Of a stretch of DNA of 64,000 nt, positions 43,345 to 54,060 are shown piece after piece. The first letter of the stretch is position 1. Every line of letters starts with the position of its first letter. Origin of the DNA: Actinernus sp. WN-2022 (lineage: Eukaryota > Cnidaria > Anthozoa > Actiniaria > Actinernidae); the NCBI GenBank assembly GCA_030867875.1, contig JAOWCC010001589.1, positions 79,569,537 through 79,633,536 of the forward strand, written 5' to 3'. The notes under the pieces are model-generated. The model was not told where the DNA came from, did not search any database, and worked only from the letters and a program-made list of their open reading frames with translations. The translations under genes and the position numbers were made by a program.

Positions 43345-44065
43345 TTAAAGGGGCTATGTCATGGTACTGCGCATGTATCGAGTAATCGCTCGTTTAGTGG
43401 CTGTTAATTGGATACAAACAGTTAAACTTCCCTCCCTCAATGCTTGATTGACAGGATTTTCAATATTTTCCCTGGAGACTGTTTATATAAACTGTTTGTT
43501 AGTCATTTTTCCATATTTGCTTTGATTTTAAGCATCCCACATGGCCGAGAGGTTCGTCAGTTCATATCAAAATCGGTGGCATTAGCTCTTTCCTGCTATG
43601 TCATGGTACTGCGCCAGTTCATATCAAAATCGGTGGCAATAGCTCTTTCCTGCTATGTCATGGTACTGCGCATGTATCGAGTAATCGCTCGTTTAGTGGC
43701 TGTTTAATGGCCGAGAGGTTCGTCAGTTCATATCAAAATCGGTGGCAATAGCTCTTTCCTGCTATGTCATGGTACTGCGCCAGTTCATATCAAAATCGGT
43801 GGCAATAGCTCTTTCCTGCTATGTCATGGTACTGCGCATGTATCGAGTAATCGCTCGTTTAGTGGCTGTTAATTGGATACAAACAGTTAAACTTCCCTCC
43901 CTCAATGCTTGATTGACAGGATTTTCAATATTTTCCCTGGAGACTGTTTATATAAACTGTTTGTTAGTCATTTTTCCATATTTGCTTTGATTTTAAGCAT
44001 CCCACATGGCCGAGAGGTTCGTCAGTTCATATCAAAATCGGTGGCAATAGCTCTTTCCTGAATGT
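43345..44065. repeat. Nested tandem duplications behind gene A
   Basis: Blocks catggtactgcgcatgtatc (43360, 43664, 43823), catggccgagaggttcgtca (43540, 43706, 44005) and cagttcatatcaaaatcggt (five times) are shuffled in a higher-order pattern. The sequence may lie in the gene A 3' UTR. Confidence 0.82.
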
Positions 44066-44973
44066 AAAGTCTTACCGTGACACATACCCTTTAAATGACA
44101 ATCCATCATACGAAAAACAAATAGCGGCAGTCAAATAACACGTAGAAATCCTCTAGTCTTTCCAATAACAGTATATTGGCAACATCATTTGTACTTGCTT
44201 GTTTTTAATGTTTAAAACCTCTCAACCGCGATTTTAGAACGAATTTAAAGGTTTTCGTGCGCAAAGGATTGTGGGTCAATGTACAAGCCACCATCTTTCT
44301 CTGTCCGATGGACTGGGCTCGAGTCGACAGGAGTTGTTACTGGTGACGTGTCGTCCCAGGAGAATAGAAACCTTTGTTCTTGCACATTCGAGACGTGGCC
44401 TCTGCGTGATGAAGGTCTATTGTATTACGGGATTTTTAGTAGTTTTAAAATTATGAAATAAATGTGCACTTGATTAACACAATTCCAATACTACCGAGTA
44501 ACTGCATTGTCATTTATTGACTAGAAATAAGCACAATTATTTCGGAACATGAGAACGTAATCATTGATATCTCACTATTATGAGAGCTAATAGTTCGACA
44601 GTTCATAAACCGGTACAACCAGTAACCGGTGACGTAAGAGAACAAGCATTCTGGGTATTTTTTAGCACGAGAATCGCTGAGATCAACCTCGTTTAGTAAG
44701 GAGACGATCCAGTACTAATGAATGCTTGTTGTTTGTTCGTTTACCGAAAACAGTGCTATTGTAGTCATTCTGTTCACATTCAACTGGATAAAAATACAGA
44801 ACATCAACAGTACACTGACAAAATACAGAAACTACTAAAACAGCAGAAAAAAATTAACAAATTCTTTGAGGTGGAAAATAAAGGTAAAAAGAACTTAATA
44901 GTCAACGAGTGATGGAAGTAATACAAATTATTCCATTTTGTATAATGAATAGACAGACAGTTTTTCACTTTAG
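44066..44973. other. No clear feature
   Basis: Contains an aataaa at about 44457 that could end the gene A transcript, and a 64-codon frame at 44718-44912 of unknown meaning. Confidence 0.4.
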
Positions 44974-45980
44974 CTATAAAGAGTTTTGATCTTTTTGAAT
45001 TTTTTTTTTTCCGTTGGATTCGCTCCTGAATTTAGAGTGATAAATATAGTGTTTAGCGACCAATATGGCATGATTAATCAACATATAGTTTTCTATTGGT
45101 TTAAATATTCCAAGAATAACATCCTTTTCATTTAACTTATTTAGAGTTAGATGGAGTGGTTTTCTTTTAACCATTCTTCAAATAAGCTCCAAATTTAAAG
45201 TGCGCCTAACGTTTATTTTGTTATCATCAATATCGATTTTACATCAAGTTTTGAGTACTTCTGTGAAGAAAGCTTTGGTTTACAGAGAATAATCTATGTT
45301 CTACGCTTGTTTGAAATCGTGAAAATGTGACCTTTCGTGACCTACGACCGCGTGAGTAAAAGTCTGAGTCGATCCCTGGGTATACGTCATATAATTAATT
45401 CGACTTTGCAATAATTTGAATTAATACTTAACATGTTGACTAAAATGATTTTTTTCTTTACAACAACTCGCAAACAGTGCATATTCTCTTTAAATCGATG
45501 TTGTTGTGATAGAAAGACGCCATGAAGAATATTGCATTAATGAGATGACGTCAACCCAGGTATCGACCCAGGCTTTTGCTTACGCGGTCATGGGTAAGAA
45601 AAGGTCACATTTTCACGATTTCAAACAAACGTAGAACATAGAGTATTATCTGTAAACCAAAACTTTCTTCACTGAAGTACTCAAAACTTGATGTAGAATC
45701 GATATTTATGATAACAAAATAAACGTTAGGTGCACTTTAACAGCAGTACAATGAAAGAGAATATATTCCACGGTTTCTTCAATTTTACCGCAGAAAGAAC
45801 AGAGAGGCGAATTTACCCTTCCGATTTTGCACAGATTATTCATATAGGCAAAATTTTATTTAAAATCTTGTATTGAAATTGGCGTGAGTTTTTGTCTTGA
45901 AAGGGAGCATATTTTCCCCAGTTTAATTCCTCTGACTGATGCATACTCGAATCCGTAGCTGAGCAAGAAGGCCGCCGATA
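44974..45980 (-). mobile_element. LINE C-terminal fragment split by a TTAA element
   Basis: On the minus strand, YMNNLCKIGRVNSPLCSFCG, EETVEYILFHC (45850-45745) and, after the insertion, LNEKDVILGIFKPIENY, INHAILVAKHYIY (45174-44974) belong to one LINE C-terminus. Removing 45199-45736 brings the parts together. Confidence 0.75.
45195..45740. mobile_element. TTAA MITE with about 190-bp arms
   Basis: The ends agtgcgcctaacg / cgttaggtgcact are flanked by TTAA at 45195-45198 and 45737-45740. The arms pair for about 190 bp (gtttattttgttatcat / atgataacaaaataaac). Confidence 0.85.
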
Positions 45981-45994
45981 TATGGATATTGCTC

Positions 45995-46137
45995 AGTGGC
46001 TTTCGGCTTGACATCATAGCCGCCATGTTGGTGCCTTTAAAGAATAGATTCCTCGTTAGCTTCTTTTGTTGGGGCACCAACATGGCCGCCATGCCCTTTG
46101 TCATTTGAATCTCTGGGGATTGAGTGAAAACCAGCAA
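45995..46137. mobile_element. Palindromic MITE family ctggttttcactc, copy 1
   Basis: Arms around gccgccatgttggtgcc / ggcaccaacatggccgcc; outer end gagtgaaaaccagcaa. Same family at 47390, 48764 and 48887. Confidence 0.8.
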
Positions 46138-46324
46138 AGGCGTTGCAATGAGTTACCCTATCGTTCTTAGCAGGAGCATGATTTATTAGCCAGTGTAATA
46201 TGCATATTTACACTACTGGCTTTTAAACGAGGTAGATATCGATGTTTGCATTACACGTTTTCAGTAAAATTCCTTTGTCTGACACTCGGCCTGTCTCGTC
46301 CCATATACGTCATACCAAGAAAGC

Positions 46325-46555
46325 ATAAGAGAGTGAATCTGCAACACGCGCTGTGCGATGATAATGTCGTATACAATCTATTTTTAGTAACCACAAGCAG
46401 CTGAGCAGTGCGTGAGCGCGGCGTGACAATCTCAATATTTTCGCGCCATTTCGCGCGATCGCGCACTTTGCTTCAGCTACTTCCGGTTACTAAAAATATA
46501 TTTTATTAGACATCGCACATCGCGCGCGACAAGATTTCCTCTCTTATATGCTCTC
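46325..46555. mobile_element. Compact copy of the 5230-5980 TIR family
   Basis: Single left segment gatgataatgtcgtataca ... agcagctgagc and right segment cagctacttccggttacta, with tttcctctctta at the end. No tandem expansion. Confidence 0.72.
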
Positions 46556-47389
46556 TTGGTCATAGAAATACAGACTGGAGCCTTGATACATGACGCTAAT
46601 TTTATTCAACTTGTCAGCGTACTTGGCTGCATCTTACGTGAAGCATAAAATATTGGAGAGGGAAGGGGGTGGGGAGAATGATAGTGCCAGTTCAACTTTA
46701 AAAGTAATACAAATATCTAAACGACTGACTGAAGTGATGCATTGTTATAATACCTGTCACTCTTTATAGAAAACAGACGACTGCACCGCATCGAGAAATA
46801 AGGCTTTATTGGTTATTCATTGTTAGGGAAACACACTGACACACAGTTATCATTGACTGAAGTGCTTTTCTCGGATATGAGAAAGCACGTCTCGTGGTAA
46901 ATAGAAGAAGCATCCCGTACAAAAATATAACGATGATATAATAACTGTGAAAGTTTTGAAACTTCAAAATAACGTCTAGGCCCGTTTCAGACGGCGAACT
47001 TCTCGTGCGCCGAACTTAATAGATAAATTAAGTATTGCAGAAGAGTGGTGTCTGAATCAATAATATCGGGATTAGGTTCAGCGGATGCTGTCACATTATG
47101 CGACACCGGAGCGGCGTTGATTCAAACCAGCTCCGCTTTTTTCATGCATAAAATATAATAATAGTTTTCTATGTTACCGGTCATCTCGGCGACGGGCGAC
47201 GGCCGACGGGGAATTAAGTTCGCTAAATTAAGTTCGCTAAATTAAGTTCGCTAAATTAAGTTCGCAGTCTACATCGACCAGGCGTACAACTTAATGGGAT
47301 TAGGTTCGGCGGATGAAAAGTTCTAAAGTTCCTCTAACAACATGCAGTGAAAAAGGCTCTTTGTTCCTAATTAAAGACAACTAATTGCT

Positions 47390-47530
47390 GGTTTTCACTC
47401 AATCCCCAGAGATTCAAATGACAAAGGAATGGCGGCCACGTTGGTGCCCCAACAAAAGAAGCTAACGAGGATTCTATTGTTTAAGGGCACCAACATGGCG
47501 GCTATGACGTCAAGTGAAAGCCAGCAATAG
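47390..47530. mobile_element. Palindromic MITE family ctggttttcactc, copy 2
   Basis: Begins tgctggttttcactcaatcc and ends gtcaagtgaaagccagcaa, inner palindrome caccaacatggcggc. Confidence 0.82.
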
Positions 47531-48113
47531 CCCACTTTATAAACGAGTAGGGGTCTGGAGCGAGTTCGGTTTCACAAAGGCGCTTGGGATCGTCACGGGG
47601 ATAGTTAACATGCCTAGTCAGCTTGCCTAGTTAACATGCCTAGTTAACATGCCTAGTCAGCTTGCCTAGTTAACATGCCTAGTTAACATGCCTAGTTAAC
47701 ATGCCTAGTTAACATGCCTAGTTAACATGCCTAGTTAACATGCCTAGTTAACATGCCTAGTCAGCTTGCCTAGTTAACATGCCTAGTCAGCTTGCCTAGT
47801 TAACATGCCTAGTTAACATGCCTAGTTAACATGCCAAGTCAGCTTGCCTGTTTCTTGTCCCATTTCAGACCATGCTTTTTTGTTTTTCTGTATCCCAAGA
47901 GTGAAATGTACCAATTTCTATAATCGGAAAAGAAAGCACTGAATCCTCTGGAGAACTATCACGTGGTCTGAAATTGGGCAACAAACAGGCAAGCTGACTA
48001 GGTCTATTTGCCATTTATGTTTGTGTTCTGCAATTAACTGTCCCAGTAACGGTCCCAAGCGCCTTTACGAAACCGAACTCGCCCCAGCCCACTACTCGTT
48101 TCTAAATTATGGT
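47530..48113. mobile_element. TIR element whose inner end has become a 13-bp array
   Basis: Outer inverted ends gcgagttcggtttcacaaag / ctttacgaaaccgaactcgc. Inner inverted pair tcagcttgcctgtttcttgt / aacaaacaggcaagctga. The inner end is expanded to the left as about 18 units of ttaacatgcctag alternating with tcagcttgcctag (47606-47850). A relative of the inner part is at 61722-61880. Confidence 0.82.
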
Positions 48114-48262
48114 GTCATTTTTCTACAACTACCAGAATCCTTTTTAAATTCTTTTTCTCATTCAAATTTGTCATCTCCTTTGAGAATTCCAAGACAATGG
48201 TCCAAATTAAAGGAACAAAAGAATCCGCGCAAAGAGTTCTGGTAGTTGTAGTATGTGACGCC
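48113..48262. repeat. Imperfect palindrome
   Basis: Arms ttctacaactaccagaatcc and attc-gcaaagagttctggtagttgtag. Confidence 0.7.
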
Positions 48263-48533
48263 ATCATGCAAACGTCCTATTGGTTGCACAGTGCATTTGT
48301 ACACAGCTTTTCTTATAACGTTTTTGAAAAAAACAACGAGAGCGGTGTTTATCTTGTGACCCTTGTTAGTACTTAGACACTTAGCTACGGGCCATTTTTA
48401 TACAGAAGGCTAGAGGAAGTGAAAGTTTGTGCGCGCAAAGGACTGTAGGTAAAAGTCCAAGGCGCCACCGTTCCCTGTTGCATTCGTGCAGTATAGCATA
48501 TCGCGTGTGGGCATCTATTTCCGTGTTCTTGAG

Positions 48534-48597
48534 ATGGCTACATGTAATGTTCAGCACGGTTTGGAGCAGGAGTCGTCCTCTGTATGTGTAAAACGAG
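48534..48597 (+). CDS. Possible first coding exon of an unrecognised gene
   Basis: An ATG in fair context (gagatgg) opens MATCNVQHGLEQESSSVCVK, RG and ends at a perfect donor g|gtaagt in phase 1. There is no homology I recognise. It could pair with the open segment at 52624-52751, whose alternative acceptor is also phase 1. Without transcripts this is only a candidate. Confidence 0.25.
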
Positions 48598-48763
48598 GTA
48601 AGTATACAGAATTAACGACACGAGAATTATCTTAATATGGTCTGTGAAAATTTGAAACTGGTCGCGATACGGAAACGTAACTAATCAGGTAATATTCTCA
48701 GCGTAAATAACTCGATCAAATCTTGCGTTGCCATTCTTTAGATTTTTCAGCGGGAAAAGATCG

Positions 48764-49040
48764 CATTGCTGGTTTGCAACAATCCCCAGAGATTCAGTTG
48801 GTTGATCTAACAACAAGAGAAACTAACGAACAATATTTTGCTGACGTTCAAACAAGATGGCGGTGATGACGTCAGGCGACAACGAGCAATTGCTGGTTTT
48901 CACTCAATCCCCAGAGATTCAAATGACAAAGGGCATGGCGGCCATGTTGGTGCCCCAACAAAAGAAGCTAACGAGGAATCTATTGTTTAAGGGCACCAAC
49001 ATGGCGGCTATGACGTCAAGTGAAAACCAGCAATTGATAC
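48764..49040. mobile_element. Palindromic MITE family, diverged copy 3 and copy 4 in tandem
   Basis: 48764-48890 is a diverged copy (aatccccagagattcagttg; aagatggcggtgatgacgtc). 48887-49040 is a near-perfect copy with caattgctggttttcactc at one end and gtgaaaaccagcaattg at the other. Confidence 0.82.
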
Positions 49041-49284
49041 GTTACGATTGAACTTATACTGATCTCAAGAAATTCTCGTAATCTCAATCAATTTCAATCA
49101 GACACTTCGTATTATTTCGTTTATGAATTATCTATTAACGCAAACGATTCATTATTTCCGTCTTTCCTTCTATTATAGTTTGAATATGACTTTGAGCTTT
49201 TAACTGACTGTGGTGCGAAATAATATTTCAAAGCCAAGTGATTGTTTTAGACGTGGTTTGTAGATCCAAATGCAATGAACAATG

Positions 49285-49512
49285 TTGAGGACTCTGTGGC
49301 CCAGGTTCGATTCCCGGACGCGGCGCCATATGTGAGTTGAGTTTGTTGTTACCTCGCCCTTGCTCCGAGGGTTTTTCTCCAGGTTCTCCGGTTTTCCTCC
49401 CTCCGCAAAAACCAACACGCTAAATTCCAATTCGATCTGTGGATTAACCGGGACATGGCTTTGATCAGCCCCCATGGTTGTTTCAGGTCTCGTTAGAAAT
49501 TCAGAGTTTTTT
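49285..49512 (+). mobile_element. tRNA-derived SINE, copy 3 (5' truncated)
   Basis: Starts at ctgtggcccaggttcgattcc (B box) and runs to gttagaaattcagag. The A-box half is absent. Confidence 0.82.
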
Positions 49513-49797
49513 CAGAGAATCTAGAAACCACGTCTAAAACAATGACGAAGCTTTGAAATGGCTTCTCGCGCATCGTTAGATATTCATGAACAGGACAATG
49601 ATATAAAATAGCACAACTAATTAAACAATAGAAACAGAGAAAAAAATTGAAAGCGAGAATTCCACCGGATTTGTATATGTATATTCATATTAAGTTCGCT
49701 GAGGTTCGAATAATTAAATCACAGTTCAGTGAAAGTGGCTGGCGAGAATGTCAGGCATCGAAACGGCTGGATGAAAAGAAGCGAAAACGCGAACTAT

Positions 49798-52556
49798 TTA
49801 GGGGTGGACCATTAGAAATCCTGGGAGGGGGGGTGGAAAACGTTTTGTGCACGATATTTTTTTTAGCAGTGCGAGTTCTGCAAGAATGTTTTTTTTAAGG
49901 CGATAGCTCTGCACGATTTTTTTTTCAGTGCACATTCTATAGAGATTTTTCAGTGTACATCCTATATAGATTTATAGCCTGTGAATACAACCATAATATA
50001 ATAATAATAATGTTATTTATAGCAGAGAATCTGTCTCCGAAGAGTTTTTCAATAGAGCCCTACATAATATAAATAAGAAACAAAAATAAAAATACATTAA
50101 TAATCTAGAGTTAAAAACTAGGCTAAAAATACATTTATAGAGTGACTAGAGCTAAAATTTATGAGGCAATTCAAAAACATGTCTTTTGACATTTTGTTTA
50201 AAAAGAGTTAGGGATTCGATTTCCCGCAACGAATTTTCTAAAGTATTCCATTCACTAAAACCTTGGTACAATAAATGTTGTTTGCCATAATTAAGCTTGA
50301 TTATTGGAAGTCTAAAATCGTTCTTTCTTCTTGTATTATACATGTGAATGTCACTGTTCTTTAAGATATTAAATTCATAATCATACTTATATATTAAAAT
50401 ATGACGATGTACAAGACGACGTTTGGAACGAGTAGGCCAATTGAGATTTGACAAGGCTTGTGCTGACGAACTTTAACCAGGTAAATTCAAGAATTATCTT
50501 GGCCGCCTTATTTTGCAAAATCTGAAGATCGTCTATGAGGGTTGAGTTGTATTTGTCACCCCATATTGCATCAGCGGTAGTCAAAAAGTGGACATACTAA
50601 ACTATTATACAAAGTAAGGCGTGTCTCGAGGGGCAATAAGTGCCTGATACGCTTGACCAGACCAATCCTTGGGTTTACTTTAATAGATAAGGCCTCTACC
50701 AGGTCATGCGAAGTCATATGCTTATTAATTATAATACCGAGGTACTTGATATTGTCAGAGCGTTCGAGGGGCACGTTGTCTATAATGACATTGATGCTAG
50801 AGCAAAATTTCAGTTTATGTGGACTACCTATTAACATAAACTTAGATTTAGAAGTATTCAAAGTCAGGCGATGTATACGAAACCAAGAGGCCAATTTTGC
50901 CAAGTCATCAGTGATTTAAGCAATGTTCGATGTCATTGATAGAAGGACGGCTACAGTATATCACGGTGTCATCAGCGTACATGGTCACTTGGCAATGATC
51001 TACAGTAATAGGAAGGTCATTGACGTAAACCAAGAACAAGAGAGGACCGAGAATACTCCCATGTGGCACGCCAACTCCCACTGAGCACGAAAAGGACTGA
51101 GACTCAGTCGCCTATTGCAGATATCTGGTGTCGGTTATCAAGGTAGGAGGTAAACCAATTTACAACTTCACTGCAAGCACCAATGGCCTTGAGCTTTGTC
51201 AGCAAAAGGTTGTGGTCCACAGTCACAAAAGCCTTGGACAGGTCTAAGAATACTGCACCAGTCACCTTGCCATTGTCCACGTGTTGTAGAATGTTGTCAG
51301 TGAAGTGTGCTAAGCCAATTTCAGTAGATAACCTCAGGCGGAAACCAAACTGATTAGGTGTGAGGATTTTCTCTTACGAGAGATAGCCGTAGTGTTGTCA
51401 ATGTACAGCCCTTTCAAGAATCTTACTTACAGCAGGTAGAATATAATTGTGATAGGCCTGTAATTGTTAAAATCAGAGCGATCGCCGGATTTAAACAGGG
51501 CGGTAACTTTTCCTTGTTTCCAGATGGCTGGGAAAATACTTGAGTCCAGAGAACGATTAAACAGTTTGGTTAAAACTGCGGGTCAGGAGTCATACACACA
51601 GCCGAGTCACTAGTAGCCTCAAGCTGAAAACCTCTTAATTGTTTAAAAACAAAGCTCTCGGAAATATTCGAAAAGCGAAAGACAATTTCACTGTAATTTG
51701 TCCTGGCTGGAGTAATGATGTCAATGGCGCCGACCAGAGATTGAAACTGGTCTGATCGATCGACGCTGGCTCTGTTAACTGTACTCCATCAGATTCAGAT
51801 TGGATAAAGGCCGGCTGAGAGCCATTATTAGATCTTATTATGGCAAGTCAATCATTTATAGTTTTCCATAGAGCACCTGAATTTCTTTGTTTTGTCTAAT
51901 CAGATCTTTATAGTAATTTGCTTTACATTCCTTGACTTGTTTATTTACTTTGAGCCGTAGTTTTTTTGTAACGAGCCCAGTGATGTGAGGAATTTAATTT
52001 GATCGCCTTAGAATGCATATAGTCCCGGTCTTTCATTGCTTGGCTCCGATTCAGGCCAAATCAAAAATGCATACCCCAAGATTTCATTGTCCATGATGTT
52101 TTGCACAAGACAATACATGAAAATATTTCTATGTGCTCGAAATTACTGGCACAGACTCTGTAATCTTTGAGAATGTGGACGTTAAACGTTAAACGCGGTT
52201 GCAAAATTAACTGCTTAGACGAATAATTTGAGGCTTCAGTAATGATTAAGGCCAGTTGATATTGCCATGACTAAACTAATTTTGTGAAGGTTGGGGAGGT
52301 TGTTTTCATCTGGAAATACCTGAAAATCAGTTACACAGACTGTGGGTAATCTTTAGAACTATATTTTGAATTGGCAAAACTGAATTGCTAGTATTTTTTC
52401 AAAACAAAAATTGAACAATGCATCGGTTCCTTTGCAAGATTTTTTTTTTGTGCCTTAGTGCTTTGCAGTAATTTTATTTTGGGACATTTAGCCTTGCACG
52501 AATTTTTTTTTGGACTACCCACCCCCCTCCCAGGATTTCTAATGGTCCACCCCTTA
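49798..52556. mobile_element. TIR element interrupted by a LINE
   Basis: Ends aggggtggaccattagaaat and atttctaatggtccacccct with ggaggggg/ccccctcc inside, 2.7 kb apart. Both arms have the poly-T/poly-A runs of this family. Between them lies the LINE at 49990-52060. Confidence 0.78.
49990..52060 (-). mobile_element. Degraded LINE (jockey/CR1-like), minus strand
   Basis: Minus-strand frames give KAFVTVDHNLLLTKLKAIG, SILGPLLFLVYVNDLPI, MYADDTVIYCSRPSI, LNTSKSKFMLIGSP, KYLGIIINKHMTSH and C-terminal HMYNTRRKNDFRLP. Several stops and frameshifts. The 3' end has ataataataat at about 49998. Confidence 0.85.
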
Positions 52557-52623
52557 GAGAGCCCTAAACGGACGAAAACAGAACCCGTTTGACTGTCAAA
52601 TGACTGTGCCAAGGATTACAGAG

Positions 52624-52751
52624 TGTATGAAGTGGTCTGCAAGTCTGCATGGACGGCAGAGCAAGTTTTCGGAATTGGAAGAGAATCGTTTGAAGAAAGC
52701 TTAAAATGTCTTGCTTATGAAATATTATACAAGCATTTGTTGACAAAAAAT
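52624..52751 (+). CDS. Possible internal exon of an unrecognised gene
   Basis: Open segment after ...attacagag encoding YEVVCKSAWTAEQVFGIG, then RESFEESLKCLAYEILYKHL, ending at a perfect gtaagt donor after LTKN. The composition looks like a folded amphipathic-helical protein rather than repeat. It lies immediately outside the TIR of a 2.8-kb element, so it could also be a transposon relic. No function assigned. Confidence 0.27.
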
Positions 52752-52859
52752 GTAAGTAGACTTCTAGAGGCGTTAAAGTTTATATGTTTCATGTTTCCAC
52801 TTCTTCATGTTTCTTTTATGTAGTTATTGACGGACTGTTTTTAAAACTGTAATCTAGAA

Positions 52860-52992
52860 CTAATTTGCATATTTACTGTATTTGGTAACGTTTTCAAAGT
52901 ACAACGACTATACAAATTAGCTATTGTTACGAATTTGCATATTTGCTGTATTTTGAAATAGTTTCCAAATACAGTAAATATGCAAATTTGTC
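52860..52992. repeat. Palindrome built on aatttgcatatttactgtat
   Basis: Inverted copies of atttgcatatttactgtattt and a third partial copy in between. Confidence 0.78.
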
Positions 52993-53963
52993 ATACTATC
53001 CGTGGTTTTCATGTATTACCACGTGACCTGAAACGAGACTCCTCATTGGCCGATGTGTCATGAATATCTAATGATGTGTGAGAAAAACATAAGCTTGTTT
53101 GTACTCACCGGTCAAATTCTTCATAGAGCTTGTGGATGGACTGGTACTCGCGTACTTGCGCTTATAGTTGCTGAGGTTTAATATTAATTAACAACAGAAT
53201 GTGAGACAGTCGTATCTTTGTTTACCCTCGACTTCGTCTCGGGGAACCTCTAGGATCGAGGGGACACCCGAGGGGCCAGTCATTAAGTGATTTGTTATAC
53301 AGCAACAATTATAAAATTCCTTTACCCTGAGTTTTGGTACACAAATATGTTTTTCCACCTTTAGCTACCCAGTTTGTGGCATTCTTGATCTTTTGCACTG
53401 CCCGCCGGCCCATTCGGACACGTGACACCAACAACCAATCGGATAGAGTGCTAAAAATAGTCCAACTAATTTATGCAAGCTAATCAGCGCCGAGTATCAC
53501 GGGGAGAGAGCCTAATATGGGGGATCGGTCAATGGTTTCTTGCTGAAACTGAAATGTGAGACCATATTTAGGGACAAGTACTCAGAATTTAATATTTTTA
53601 GTGGTCGTAATGATTAAATAATAATTAAATAATTAATATGCCATGATTTACGTGTATTGAGGATTGTTACGTTTAGCGGGCGACTGGAGCAAATGCACGA
53701 TATTGCAAATCCCGATTTAAGGATCGGATATTTTATTTAAGATATGAACACAAAATATGAGACCCTATTTAAGGTTTGGCACCTCGGACACGACACCATA
53801 CCCTATCCCGCGGCACATACCTACTATGGCTTATATCAGTGTGAGTACCCTCCTCCCCCCTCCCTCTCCCCCCCCCAGGATATTAACCTCGCCGATTCGC
53901 GGCTCGGTAAATATCCACCACTAGTCACCTCTACTTCGGTGAATAATTGTTAGATCTACTTAC
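52993..53963. other. No clear feature
   Basis: Region where a cytoplasmic-tail exon of gene B should lie if the phase-2 donor at 53963 is used. I searched the minus strand and found no convincing one. Confidence 0.4.
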
Positions 53964-54060
53964 TATTTGTTTTTGCGAACAATGAAAGCAGCAGCGATCA
54001 CCAACACAACACACAGGACCACGACAATGATAAGGACAATCTTCTTTTTGTGCTGGATCC
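53964..54060 (-). CDS. Gene B exon: transmembrane segment
   Basis: The acceptor is ...acctcaccatag (phase 1). The exon encodes IQHKKKIVLIIVVVLCVVL, then VIAAAFIVRKNK, a hydrophobic helix of about 23 residues flanked by lysines and RKNK. A tag stop follows at once and overlaps a perfect gtaagt donor. The protein either ends with a four-residue tail or splices on (phase 2) to an exon not identified. Confidence 0.68.
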
